Shown piece after piece: positions 10,570 to 21,543 of a stretch of 64,000 nucleotides of DNA. Made by a program: the position numbers and the translations under genes. Below the pieces are notes generated by a model. That model saw only the letters and a program-made list of their open reading frames with translations, did not search any database and was not told where the DNA came from. Origin of the DNA: Symbiodinium natans. Lineage: Eukaryota; Sar; Dinophyceae; Suessiales; Symbiodiniaceae. Each line of letters opens with the position of its first letter. Position 1 is the stretch's first letter. The DNA is taken from positions 145,145-209,144 of the forward strand of contig CAJNDS010000163.1 of NCBI GenBank assembly GCA_905221605.1, read 5' to 3'.

Positions 10570-12890
10570 GAGCTCGTCTCAGATCGGCTCAGCTTGAGTG
10601 TTGCGACAAGTTGTCAGGAACGGCTTGCCGCAAGTATTCTCTCTGGGAGAGTTTGCCAGGGTCTCGGGGCAAGTCAAAACTTGCGAAATCGGTATCGTCG
10701 CGAGAGGAAGACGAGGGAAGTTCTGTAGAATGGTTGGTGTAGAGCGCACGTGCAACCCACAAAGTTTGTGGCTGTGGCATCACAGGATCGGGCATGCCAG
10801 TACATGGAGGAGTCCGTGGGTGGAGCTGGCTGACTTTGCAATGCCCGCTCGTGTGCCTCAAAAGGTAGCCCACAGAAGCCACGAGAGCCAGGATTTCGCT
10901 ACTCGATGGAGCACTGGGTTCATCGGATCATCTCGTCAAGGGCCTGGGGCGCTTCGACAACACGTACAATTTGGTTTATTTAAAAGATGACACCATGTTG
11001 TGGTGATTCCGTGCTGGTGTGGCCTCTGCCCTCTCTGCCCTCTCTGCCTCCCAAGGTCGAACGCGGTCATGATGGTGGAGGATGTTGAGGAGAACAAGAG
11101 AGCACAACAGAGCAGAGAGCAGAGATCCGAATATTTGACGGAGCAGAAAGCAGAAGTCTGCAGAGCGCTTGTAATTCGAGCTCCTCGGCTAAGCGCTAAG
11201 CTGAAAAGCAGGCGGCCGACTTCGTTTTCCTTCCCCACTGTGCCACAGGTGCCGCTTGGCACTGACGAAGGCCTCAAAAGACTGCATCAGACACTACCAC
11301 AGTCTCGCACAGACGTCTTATCACTCGGGTATGGCTTGTCACTGAGGTCTTCATGCACATGGTCGAGGGCCCAGTGGGGGCTCGAAATGTGTGTGATGGC
11401 TGTGATAGCAGTCCTAGCTGCCGGCCCCCCCCCCCCACAATGTGCTCAACCACAGTACCTCGCACAGCTTCGCGCGCTTTGCCTTGCGCGGAGTAGCCTA
11501 GAAACCTCCACAAACGCCTTATGCACTTTCACAGTCCCCGCCTCGAACCTTCCAAAGGCCGAATTAGCCTCACATTTGCACGCACTGAACAAAGCCGCAA
11601 CGAGCTGCCTCATGAGGAGGAAAGAACAAGTCGTGCCCAAGGCTCCACTCAATAAGTTTGTAGGTTCACCAAGAAAGCCTGTGACATTTCGACATGTTGT
11701 CAGCCGCTTCTAGCCAGGTCGTGCAGGATGACCTGAGGCGCCAGCGCCGGCAGGCGTCAATGACATCACCACTTGGTCCACGATTTCTTTGAATGTAGTG
11801 TCGTGTTGCTGATGATGCAGCATGTTGTCAGGGTACAGAGAATGCGCTGAACTCGTCCAGGCAAAGGAGATTTCTTGCATTGCATTCGGATTGCCTAGGC
11901 TGAGTTTGCAAACCCCACATGCGTGTGTGTATATATATATGTATAACAGCCCTATAAGCTGTCTGGACACAAGGCCTGTAGGACTCTTGGGTCTTCGGGG
12001 GGATTCGCCTATATTCGCCTCCTTGGTAGCATGCTTCTTTGAGTGTACGAAAAAGGCGGGTTTCAGGGTGATCTGGGCACGAGTATCAACCCTCATCTGC
12101 ATCTGAGCAGCCGGCTTCAGTCCAAAGCATACCTCCCAAACTACATGTTTAACCCAAACCACCTGGGCTGAGTAGTGTTTTTCTTCAAGTGCCCCAGCTT
12201 TTCAGCCCCTACTTCCAAACTTGCTGCATGTTGGGCAGAATGAACATCAAGGGAGGGGAGCTGGGCCAGGTATGGAGGTAGCAGGGTAGTCATTATGAGA
12301 AGCTCTCGACGGGGAGTCGCTTCATGACATGTGCTCCACGTGGGGCAGGCGACTTGCTGAGACGTATCTCGGTGCTTTGCCTCAGTTCGGTGAGCAGGGC
12401 GAGATGATCTTGCCATGAATCGAAGTCGAACGAAGTTTGGGATGTCGTTCGCGCAGCTAAGTGTGCAGCTTGACCTGCCACGACTCTGCGAAAGATTGAG
12501 ACTCTAACAAGGCTATGAGGGCAACCTCCCAGCCTCGACGGTGGTTCGCCATAGCCTTGAGGATGAGGAGGTTGATGAATTATGAGCCGTGGTGTTCCTT
12601 TCCGTGCTGAGGACTGGACAGGTCATACCTCATGAACAAGGCGAAGCGCCCCAAGCAGCACTTCCTTGAGCCTCAACAGCTTCTCCGGAGTTTTGCGCAC
12701 TTGTCCGCTTGCTGGGAGGTCCAGAAAGTTTGGCAAGTTATGCCGGAGTTTTGGCATTGCTGGCCGCACCCTCATCTTTTCCCATTGCATATTGCTGTGC
12801 ACTCTACCGGACAGGGTCAGAGCAGCCCTGACTTCACAAGCTGGCACAAACTCGCTCCGACATTGCCTTGCGTTTCCTAGGAGACGGGAG
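10570..12890. other. No recognisable gene
   Basis: Long frames exist (for example 11000-11713 plus, 237 codons) but have no recognisable domain or splice logic. A C homopolymer lies near 11425-11437 and a short TATATA run near 11931-11944. I see no structured RNA. Confidence 0.35.
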
Positions 12891-12899
12891 AGTTGCAAA

Positions 12900-13560
12900 T
12901 TCCTCATTGCCAGCATCTACGCGCGTCATGTCGGTGGCCCATCAAATCCAGCAGCGCTGTTGAAGGGCCGCAAGCCTTCTCGCACTTCGCGCAACACTCT
13001 CGAGTCTCTCGAGGTGTGGCGAAATTTCGCTTCTCACTTCGCGGACAAGATAGTGTTCATTACGCATGGCGGGACCACCGCCAATGATAAGCAGTAAGTC
13101 CAGTAAGTGGCAACTTAGTCAACTGTTGTTGTGCTCTGCATTGGAGTCGTGGAGTCCAGTGAGTCCAAGGATGTCGCCCTGGCTCCGACAGCAACCGGAC
13201 AGATACTTCCTTCGGGTTCCAGGTTCGAATGGGAACAGCCCACGGGAAATCACATATTCTTCCCGACAGGGGATGCGACAGCTTGGGTACCACCTGACGG
13301 GAACAAGTGTCGTCTTATCCTCATCTTCACGGTGCGACTTGCGTAGCGGTTTCTTATGCCTGCCGAGAAAATATCTTGGGGCTGTAAACGCGTCTATGCG
13401 TCTATACCAAACCCGCTGTTCAGTTTTGGTTCTGAGGAGCTTCTTGTGAACTTCACTGCCAAATGGAGCCTCCTGCCATCCTGCCACAGGAGCTGGGCCA
13501 GACAGTAGTCACGAGGTCAGGTTCTACACACCTCTATGAGTTACAGGTCTACTAGGTCTA
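12900..13560 (+). CDS. Possible multi-exon gene of unknown function
   Basis: Three exon-like stretches lie on the plus strand. One at about 12990-13096 reads NTLESLEVWRNFASHFADKI then VFITHGGTTANDKQ, followed by a doubled donor-like CAGTAAGTCCAGTAAGT. One at about 13155-13305 reads DVALAPTATGQILPSGSRFE then WEQPTGNHIFFPTGDATAWV. One at about 13460-13557 reads EPPAILPQELGQTVVTRSGS then THLYELQVY and a stop. The segments have protein-like composition and mild beta-strand character. No family was recognised and the joins are not fixed, so this is a hypothesis. Confidence 0.35.
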
Positions 13561-13569
13561 CTGTGAGTT

Positions 13570-16500
13570 GCAATTCAGTGCTTCATGTGCGGCTACGGAA
13601 GCATTGGTTAGTTCGTAAAAAGTGCCTTCGGGCGACGGTCAGGACATCGTTCTGCCCTGGGTCGTTGCGTTTGAGTGGACCCAGCGTGCTGGATGCCCAA
13701 AGCTCTTCTCGCCAAAACGCGTCCATGTAGTGCATTCGCATGACAGTAGAATCAGATAGTCATACTCTCCTGAGTGTGCAGGCAGAGACGTATCGGCATC
13801 GTGATATCTTGGCTTTTTACAGTGGTGCCCACAAAAAATCGGCTGGAAAAGACAATGCTCGTGCGATGTTTGCTTTGGCCGTGCTACTGTGTGCTGTGAG
13901 AGGTACACGAAATTCTTGTTCTCGGACGGTCCTCCAGGAGGCTGTGGGGCTTTACAAGACAAGACAGACATGTCGAAGGGCGCGCGCATTCCCACAATCG
14001 CTGCGACTTCCTGTGCCTTCCTAGTGCCACACTCTGTTATGTTGACGTGCACCCATTGGCGGGTCAGCACTTTTGCAAAGAAGATGAGAGAACCAATAGG
14101 ACAAGCATGACAACAGGAGGGAGCGACAGTGAGAGTGCACTTAAGTGCCTGGGACTTTGCAGCGTCATACTGCAGGTCTTCGGCGGGCGCTTTGAGTCGG
14201 AGATGGGTTTGAGGGAGGCCCATCCCCGATGCAAAGTAGACAAGGTTCAGGTTTTATGGCCGCTTGGTTCTTACCACTGTTTGGGAGTGATTGTTTCGGC
14301 ATGACGAACAGTGAGCCCGGGTAATTCACAGTGTTTTCTGTCATGATGACATGAGGCTTCAATGTCAGCCATCAGCTTTCCCGCAATCTTTACTGGCACG
14401 ATGCTGGCTGTCATGGGGCTTGAGGGAAGATACCGTACAGGGCTGCACATGTCGCCTTTCGCGTGCGGTGTGCATGGTTGCTAAATGGCTCCCTTTCTAG
14501 CTCCCCTCTTGATGAGACGTCGCGGCGAGGTTTGTCTCATGCTCTTTGATCTGTCTGTCATGCGACTGCCTTGTCTACAGCCACAAGGTTTATGACTTGA
14601 CCGCTTGACTGGTGGCGTGGTCTCTCACTCCTGCTTGTCTTGCAAGTTCGTTTGCTCAGATATGTCTCATGGTCCTCTACGGATGTAGGCGTGAAACCTT
14701 GTGAGCTGACCTTTGACATGGTTGCGCCGGAATTTCGTACTGTCATACTGAGGTGCTGTCATACTGCCCATACTGAGATACTGCGTCTGTAAGGTCTCGC
14801 CCTTGCTCCCTCTCATGCGATGCTCGTGATCTCTGGTTATTGTGGTGATGGAGTTGTATGGACAGTTGTATGGAGCTCTGCATTGGCGTCAGACGCACTG
14901 TAAGCCTTTTCGTGTTGGCTTCAATTCACCAAACTTGTGTGTTCTGACTCTTACGACTGTCATGACTGTTCTCAACTACGACATCTATGACTGGCCAGAG
15001 TCCAGATATGCAGTACTGATCAATGGGGCGCGCCCACTTTTCGGAACTCGCCGTCTCGCTGGGAAGTGGTTTGTGCTATATGTATATACAAATAAATATG
15101 GCATTGTCATTGTCTCCTGGGCTCTGCCTTTGAGGACAGGCGGCGCGAGCGCAGCGCCAAGTCTCCCTTGAAGGTGCATTCCAATCAGGGCAATGTCGCT
15201 TTCAGAGCTCAGGGTTTGAGATGGGCTTGGCAGGACCGAGTCCTGATTTTCCCGCCGGAGTTCAGACTTCGTCAGCAGGTCCACAGATTCTGGATACATT
15301 GACTGCTCAAGTAAGGGAGCAATCATCGCGACCTGAGTGAACTAGTTGAGGCCCGTGTTCAGAGTTGAGAATCTCTGCAGGACTGGTCGGAACTTGCGTT
15401 CAGATCCAAGTGCTTGCCTCAAGCTTCCCACGGAGGTCGAATGGGATACGGCCATGCTCCCGCTGAACCTATGAGCGCCGTGAGGTTGTGCATATGCCCC
15501 GATGGCGACTCACCTAATACAGGCCGTCTCATCGAGGCCATGCAAGATCATGCCCGCGCGAGTAGCGCCAAGGCGTCTCGCTGCAATGGGTGAGTTTCGG
15601 ACTCGTCCTTTGGGAGGTCATCATGCACGGCTGCGTCCCGCTGATCATTTCAAATCGCTTACAGCCCCCGTTCCACCAGGCCTGCGAGTTGCGAAAGAGT
15701 CCCCAGCAAGCATGGCTGCGTGGTGAACCCTGTCGAACCCTGTCGCGTGCAGTTGTTTGACTGGTCCAAAATCGCTTTCTTTATGCGTGAAGATGCCCTT
15801 CCACACTTGCTCCAAGCTCAGACTTTAAAGTCGCATCCACAGTGTCTCACAGTCTGGGCACAGCAAAGATGCTACCTAGGCCGCGCATCCTGGAGCAGTT
15901 TGAAGGCCACGAATCCTCCTTGCTGAGCGTCTCGTCGCTCCATGTGCAGAGGCCCTGAGGGCGATCGACGAATCCGGGAGAAGCGCCACAGGCTGGGAGA
16001 GGCAAGGAAAGCCAAGACATGCTAAGAATTCAGAGCCTCAGCCTATGCGGGCCCATCCTGTCAAGATGTCCCATCTTCTTGACTACGCGAGAGATGGCGT
16101 TGCGTCAACCTTGCTTCTCGCCCTGCGGGTGCCTTGGCTGCAGTCTGGGCTGAGGCAAATCACAGACCCTTTTCGGGTCTGCTGCAGGTTATTCGTAGTT
16201 CGTATATGATGTTCATACGATCAGTTGCCAACAAGTAACATACTTTCGTACGACATTTGAGTGCTTCTTGCCTCTTGCGCCCAGGAACGCGCTCTTGACC
16301 TAAGACGAGCATCTTCAAATGTTTAACGTGCAGGATTTTCGCCATACCTGTGGTGCCAAAGAGGCTAAAAAACTGTGCGGACGAAGCGCTGGCACAATAC
16401 TATGATACAAGTCTTCAAGTGTGTATGTCTGGCATCGGAGTTCAAGCTGCAAGGCAGGGGGATGTTCACCGTTGAATGTCAGCCGAACAAGGTCTGGCCC
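13570..16500. other. No clear gene
   Basis: Isolated frames (13889-14110; 14842-15171) have some protein-like composition but no recognisable domain. Direct words such as CTGTCATACTG recur near 14740-14770. Nothing else was identified. Confidence 0.35.
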
Positions 16501-16509
16501 AGCTGCAAG

Positions 16510-16548
16510 TGTGTAGATGCAAGCCCGCAGGCTTCCATATAAGACAGA
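16510..16548 (+). promoter_or_regulatory. Conserved upstream element of PP2C genes, candidate trans-splice acceptor
   Basis: The block GTGTAGATGCAAGCCCGC, then CTTCCATATAAGACAG immediately before AATG, is conserved at all five intact copies. AG sits one nucleotide upstream of the ATG after a pyrimidine-rich run, as expected for a spliced-leader acceptor in a dinoflagellate. Whether ATATAA also acts as a promoter element is unknown. Confidence 0.4.
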
Positions 16549-17487
16549 ATGTGGTGGCTTCTTAGCCAGTTTTGCACCTGCCTTGGAAGGGACAAGGAGG
16601 CGAGCCTCCTCCCCGAAGAAGAGTCTGGCGGGGGAGTTGATTATGGCTACGCTGTAGCCAAAAATGAGCGTGCAAACATGGAAGATGCAATTGACGTCAA
16701 AGAGGACGTTGCTGGCTATAGGCTCTTTGCAGTCTACGACGGACACGCAGGGAGTCAGGCTGTCATGGTCGCAAAGGAGAACCTCCCCAGAATTTTGGGA
16801 AGCTACCTCAAGGACGCTGAGGATGTGGAGGTTGCCATCAAGGCTGCGTTCCAAGCTGCAGATGAGGAGATCATGCAAGTTCTGGTGGACAACAAGGTCG
16901 TGGCCGACGCGCAAACATCTTCGGGGACGGTAGCTTGTCTTGGCTTGCTGAAGAAGAAAGATTTCTGGATTGCGAACCTGGGTGATTGCCGGGCTGTGGT
17001 GTCCAAAGATGGCACCGCAGCTGCAATTTCCCGTGACCATGCTCCGGAGAAGAACCCGGCCGAAGCAGAACGTTTGCAGCAGTCGGGGGTCAGCGTCCAA
17101 GCTGGCTATGTTGACGAGCACGTTGCAGTATCAAGAGCCCTGGGCAACGTGCGTTTCCGCACCGGCAGCAAAGTGAATGGCATCATCAACGAACCTGAGG
17201 TTTTCCGGGTGGAGATTGATGACGCCGTCGACTTCGTCATGATTGGGTCAGATGGCATCTGGGATGCCCTGAAAGAACAGTTTGCTCTGACGCATGCCCG
17301 CAAAGCACTCCGGACCACGGCAAAGCCAGAGGATGCCGCAGTTTCCATCCTGCAAAATGCAGGCAGGGTCAGCAAGGCAGACAACGCGGCAGTAGTGGTG
17401 ATTGTGTTCAAGTTTCCGGAGCCACTGCCGAAACGGCCGGCGGTGCAAAGAGTTTCCTTGACGCAGTTGCAAGAGCCATCTGCCTAA
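16549..17487 (+). CDS. PP2C-type (PPM) Ser/Thr protein phosphatase, array copy 1
   Basis: This is a complete intronless 312-residue reading frame. It carries PPM family motifs in order: R41-A-N-M-E45-D46 (phosphate and metal ligands), FAVYDGHAG at 60-68 (metal ligand D64), SSGTVA at 124-129, IANLGDCRAV at 141-150, SRDHAP at 161-166, VAVSRALGN at 192-200, MIGSDGIWDAL at 231-241 (metal ligand D235) and A-D278-N279. All metal ligands are present, so an Mg/Mn-dependent phosphatase is expected. The usual LGD of motif 8 reads LGN. The N terminus (MWWLLSQFCTCLGR) is hydrophobic with two Cys and could anchor to membrane, which is inference only. The ATG follows ATATAAGACAGA, with AG one base before the start. 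Confidence 0.93.
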   Translation: MWWLLSQFCTCLGRDKEASLLPEEESGGGVDYGYAVAKNERANMEDAIDVKEDVAGYRLFAVYDGHAGSQAVMVAKENLPRILGSYLKDAEDVEVAIKAAFQAADEEIMQVLVDNKVVADAQTSSGTVACLGLLKKKDFWIANLGDCRAVVSKDGTAAAISRDHAPEKNPAEAERLQQSGVSVQAGYVDEHVAVSRALGNVRFRTGSKVNGIINEPEVFRVEIDDAVDFVMIGSDGIWDALKEQFALTHARKALRTTAKPEDAAVSILQNAGRVSKADNAAVVVIVFKFPEPLPKRPAVQRVSLTQLQEPSA

Positions 17488-17880
17488 TTGAATCCTAGAC
17501 GCATGCAAGTTTCCAACGCAACGCCCGGCTGCCTCGAGAGCGCCCATGTATGCCAGTAGGCTCAGTTAGTGGGGCAATCACTGGCAATCACAGAAGCTTC
17601 CGAGTGGCAGGAGGGGCCGTGTGGGGTGCGATCAGGCGAGCCAGGACATGTCGATTGTTGTCGATTCCAAGCCAACTAGCAACATGCCGAATATGCCTTT
17701 CAAAGAAAGCGGGTTGGATGCAGTCGTAGACGACTGGCTAAAGTACTGCGTCAGTTGCCAGCTTGAGGTCTTGCATCGGTTTCTTCAGTCAGTTGCATGC
17801 CACGCAACACGCCTGCGCGCATGCTAATCCTCATCGGATCGAGCCCGGTCAGTGTGAAGAGGAGTCTGGTGGGGGAGTTG
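17488..17880 (+). repeat. PP2C array spacer, long form
   Basis: This spacer is shared with all later spacers. It retains a segment around 17722-17757 (GTAGACGACTGGCTAAAGTA region) that is missing from the four spacers after copies 2 to 5 but present again after the last copy (24016-24050). From about 17850 it passes into a fragment of the 5' coding sequence (AGGAGTCTGGTGGGGGAGTT). Confidence 0.7.
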
Positions 17881-18564
17881 ATTAGCCAGCAACGTCTTCT
17901 TTGACGTCAATTGCATCTTCCATCTTTGCACGCTCATTTTTTGCTACGGCGTAGCCATACTTGGCTACGCCGTAGCCAAGACGAGCGCTCCAAGATGGAA
18001 GATGCGGTTGACTGTCTTGGCTTGCTGAAGAAGAAAGACCTCTGGATTGCGAACCTGGGTGATTGCCGGGCTGTGGTGTCCAAAGATGGCACCGCAGCTG
18101 CAATTTCTCGTGACCATGCTCCGGAGAAGAACCCGGCCGAAGCAGAACGTTTGCAGCAGTCGGGGGTCAGCGTCCAAGCGGGCTATGTTGACGAGCACGT
18201 TGCGGTATCAAGAGCCCTGGGCAACGTGCGTTTCCGCACCGGCAGCAAAGTGAATGGCATCATCAACGAACCTGAGGTTTTCCGGGTGGAGATTGATGAC
18301 GCCGTCGACTTCGTCATGATTGGGTCAGATGGCATCTGGGATGCCTTGAAAGAACAGTTTGCTCTGACGCATGCCCGCAAAGCACTCCGGACCACGGCAA
18401 AGCCAGAGGATGCCGCAGTTTCCATCCTGCAAAATGCAGGCAGGGTCAGCAAGGCAGACAACGCGGCAGTAGTGGTGATTGTGTTCAAATTTCCGCAGCC
18501 ACTGCCGAAACGGCCGGCGGTGCAAAGAGTTTCCTTGACGCAGTTGCAAGAGCCATCTGCCTAA
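17850..18564 (+). pseudogene. Rearranged and truncated PP2C copy 2 with inverted 5' segment
   Basis: This is a broken copy. A short direct fragment of the 5' coding region (about 17857-17883, encoding ESGGGVD) runs into an inverted segment (17884-17955). The inverted segment's reverse complement encodes YAVAKNERAKMEDAIDVKED. It then folds back into direct sequence at about 17957, with GGCTACGCCGTAGCC at the turn. The direct part joins M-E-D-A-V-D straight to C-L-G-L-L-K-K-K-D, removing the equivalent of residues 50-129. That loses the DGH metal site and SSGT motif. The rest runs intact to a stop at 18562-18564. A 217-codon frame is open from 17911, but a functional phosphatase is not expected. 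Confidence 0.85.
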
Positions 18565-18931
18565 TTGAATCCTAGACGGATGCAAGTTTCCAACGCAACG
18601 CCCGGCTGCCTCGAGAGCACCCATGTAGGCTCAGGTAGTGGGGCAATATGGGGCAGTCACAGAAGCTTCCGAGTGGCAAGAGGAGCCGTGTGGGGTGCGA
18701 TCAGGCGAGCCAGGACATGTCGATTGTTGTCGATTCCAAGCCAACTAGCAACATGCCGAGTATGCCTTTCAAAGAAAGCGGGTTGGATGCAGTGTTGCCA
18801 GCGTGAGGTCTTGCATTGGTTTCTTCAGTCAGTTTCATGCCACGCAACACGCCTGCGCGCATGCTAATCCCCATCGGATCGAGCCCCGTCAGTGTGTAGA
18901 TGCAAGCCCGCCCGCTTCCATATAAGACAGA

Positions 18932-19870
18932 ATGTGGTGGCTTCTTAGCCAGCTTTGTACCTGTCTGGGAAGGGACAAGGAGGCAAGCCTCCTCCCCCAA
19001 GATGAATCTGGAGGGGGAGTTGATTATGGCTACGCCGTAGCCAAACATGAGCGTGCAAAAATGGAAGATGCTGTTGACGTCAAAGAGGACGTTGCTGGCT
19101 ATAGGCTTTTCGCAGTCTACGACGGGCATGCTGGGAGTCAGGCTGTCATGGTCGCAAAGGAGAACCTCCCCAGAATTTTGGAAAGCTACCTCAAGGACGC
19201 TGAGGATGTGGAGGTTGCCATCAAGGCTGCGTTCCAAGCTGCAGATGAGGAGATCATGCAAGTTCTGGTGGACAACAAGGTCGTGGCCGACGCACAAACA
19301 TCTTCGGGGACCGTAGCTTGTCTTGGCTTGCTGAAGAAGAAAGATTTCTGGATTGCGAACCTGGGTGATTGCCGGGCTGTGGTGTCCAAAGATGGCACCG
19401 CAGCTGCAATTTCCCGTGACCATGCTCCGGAGAAGAACCCGGCCGAAGCAGAACGTTTGCAGCAATCGGGTGTCAGCGTCCAAGCGGGCTATGTTGACGA
19501 GCACGTTGCGGTATCAAGAGCCCTGGGCAACGTGCGTTTCCGCACCGGCAGCAAAGTGAATGGCATCATCAACGAACCTGAGGTTTTCCGGGTGGAGATT
19601 GATGACGCCGTCGACTTCGTCATGATTGGGTCAGATGGCATCTGGGATGCCTTGAAAGAACAGTTTGCTCTGACGCATGCCCGCAAAGCACTCCGGACCA
19701 CGGCAAAGCCAGAGGATGCCGCAGTTTCCATCCTGCAAAATGCAGGCAGGGTCAGCAAGGCAGACAACGCGGCAGTAGTGGTGATTGTGTTCAAATTTCC
19801 GGAGCCACTGCCGAAACGGCCGGCGGTGCAAAGAGTTTCCTTGACGCAGTTGCAAGAGCCATCTGCCTAA
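18932..19870 (+). CDS. PP2C-type protein phosphatase, array copy 3
   Basis: A complete 312-residue copy. Compared with copy 1 it has QDE for EEE (residues 23-25), KHERAKMEDAVD for KNERANMEDAID, and LESY for LGSY. It keeps KKKDFW at 135-140 like copy 1. All metal-binding residues (E45, D46, D64, D235, D278) are kept. It is the first member of the homogeneous part of the array: the next start lies 1306 bp downstream. Confidence 0.93.
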   Translation: MWWLLSQLCTCLGRDKEASLLPQDESGGGVDYGYAVAKHERAKMEDAVDVKEDVAGYRLFAVYDGHAGSQAVMVAKENLPRILESYLKDAEDVEVAIKAAFQAADEEIMQVLVDNKVVADAQTSSGTVACLGLLKKKDFWIANLGDCRAVVSKDGTAAAISRDHAPEKNPAEAERLQQSGVSVQAGYVDEHVAVSRALGNVRFRTGSKVNGIINEPEVFRVEIDDAVDFVMIGSDGIWDALKEQFALTHARKALRTTAKPEDAAVSILQNAGRVSKADNAAVVVIVFKFPEPLPKRPAVQRVSLTQLQEPSA

Positions 19871-20237
19871 TTGAATCCTAGACGGATGCAAGTTTCCAAC
19901 GCAACGCCCGGCTGCCTCGAGAGCACCCATGTAGGCTCAGGTAGTGGGGCAATATGGGGCAATCACAGAAGCTTCCGAGTGGCAAGAGGGGCCGTGTGGG
20001 GTGCGATCAGGCGAGCCAGGACATGTCGATTGTTGTCGATTCCAAGCCAACTAGCAACATGCCGAGTATGCCTTTCAAAGAAAGCGGGTTGGATGCAGTG
20101 TTGCCAGCGTGAGGTCTTGCATTGGTTTCTTCAGTCAGTTTCATGCCACGCAACACGCCTGCGCGCATGCTAATCCCCATCGGATCGAGCCCCGTCAGTG
20201 TGTAGATGCAAGCCCGCCCGCTTCCATATAAGACAGA

Positions 20238-21176
20238 ATGTGGTGGCTTCTTAGCCAGCTTTGTACCTGTCTGGGAAGGGACAAGGAGGCAAGCCTCCTC
20301 CCCCAAGATGAATCTGGAGGGGGAGTTGATTATGGCTACGCCGTAGCCAAACATGAGCGTGCAAAAATGGAAGATGCTGTTGACGTCAAAGAGGACGTTG
20401 CTGGCTATAGGCTTTTCGCAGTCTACGACGGGCATGCTGGGAGTCAGGCTGTCATGGTCGCAAAGGAGAACCTCCCCAGAATTTTGGAAAGCTACCTCAA
20501 GGACGCTGAGGATGTGGAGGTTGCCATCAAGGCTGCGTTCCAAGCTGCAGATGAGGAGATCATGCAAGTTCTGGTGGACAACAAGGTCGTGGCCGACGCA
20601 CAAACATCTTCGGGGACCGTAGCTTGTCTTGGCTTGCTGAAGAAGACAGACCTCTGGATTGCGAACCTGGGTGATTGCCGGGCTGTGGTGTCCAAAGATG
20701 GCACCGCAGCTGCAATTTCCCGTGACCATGCTCCGGAGAAGAACCCGGCCGAAGCAGAACGTTTGCAGCAATCGGGTGTCAGCGTCCAAGCGGGCTATGT
20801 TGACGAGCACGTTGCGGTATCAAGAGCCCTGGGCAACGTGCGTTTCCGCACCGGCAGCAAAGTGAATGGCATCATCAACGAACCTGAGGTTTTCCGGGTG
20901 GAGATTGATGACGCCGTCGACTTCGTCATGATTGGGTCAGATGGCATCTGGGATGCCTTGAAAGAACAGTTTGCTCTGACGCATGCCCGCAAAGCACTCC
21001 GGACCACGGCAAAGCCAGAGGATGCCGCAGTTTCCATCCTGCAAAATGCAGGCAGGGTCAGCAAGGCAGACAACGCGGCAGTAGTGGTGATTGTGTTCAA
21101 ATTTCCGGAGCCACTGCCGAAACGGCCGGCGGTGCAAAGAGTTTCCTTGACGCAGTTGCAAGAGCCATCTGCCTAA
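20238..21176 (+). CDS. PP2C-type protein phosphatase, array copy 4
   Basis: A complete 312-residue copy, identical in protein to the next two. It differs from copy 3 by KKTDLW instead of KKKDFW at 135-140, a variant whose DLW part also occurs in the pseudogene (KKKDLW). It lies 1306 bp from both neighbours, and the spacer is the short form. Confidence 0.93.
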   Translation: MWWLLSQLCTCLGRDKEASLLPQDESGGGVDYGYAVAKHERAKMEDAVDVKEDVAGYRLFAVYDGHAGSQAVMVAKENLPRILESYLKDAEDVEVAIKAAFQAADEEIMQVLVDNKVVADAQTSSGTVACLGLLKKTDLWIANLGDCRAVVSKDGTAAAISRDHAPEKNPAEAERLQQSGVSVQAGYVDEHVAVSRALGNVRFRTGSKVNGIINEPEVFRVEIDDAVDFVMIGSDGIWDALKEQFALTHARKALRTTAKPEDAAVSILQNAGRVSKADNAAVVVIVFKFPEPLPKRPAVQRVSLTQLQEPSA

Positions 21177-21543
21177 TTGAATCCTAGACGGATGCAAGTT
21201 TCCAACGCAACGCCCGGCTGCCTCGAGAGCACCCATGTAGGCTCAGGTAGTGGGGCAATATGGGGCAATCACAGAAGCTTCCGAGTGGCAAGAGGGGCCG
21301 TGTGGGGTGCGATCAGGCGAGCCAGGACATGTCGATTGTTGTCGATTCCAAGCCAACTAGCAACATGCCGAGTATGCCTTTCAAAGAAAGCGGGTTGGAT
21401 GCAGTGTTGCCAGCGTGAGGTCTTGCATTGGTTTCTTCAGTCAGTTTCATGCCACGCAACACGCCTGCGCGCATGCTAATCCCCATCGGATCGAGCCCCG
21501 TCAGTGTGTAGATGCAAGCCCGCCCGCTTCCATATAAGACAGA

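Noticed and set aside
11000-11713. 237-codon plus-strand open frame
   Set aside because: No domain or coding-like periodicity that I can see, and it includes a C homopolymer; not listed as a gene.
17945-17975. Resemblance to the dinoflagellate spliced leader (CGTAGCCAT...TTGGCT)
   Set aside because: The similarity arises from the palindromic turn of the inverted PP2C segment; no donor site or SL RNA gene context is present.
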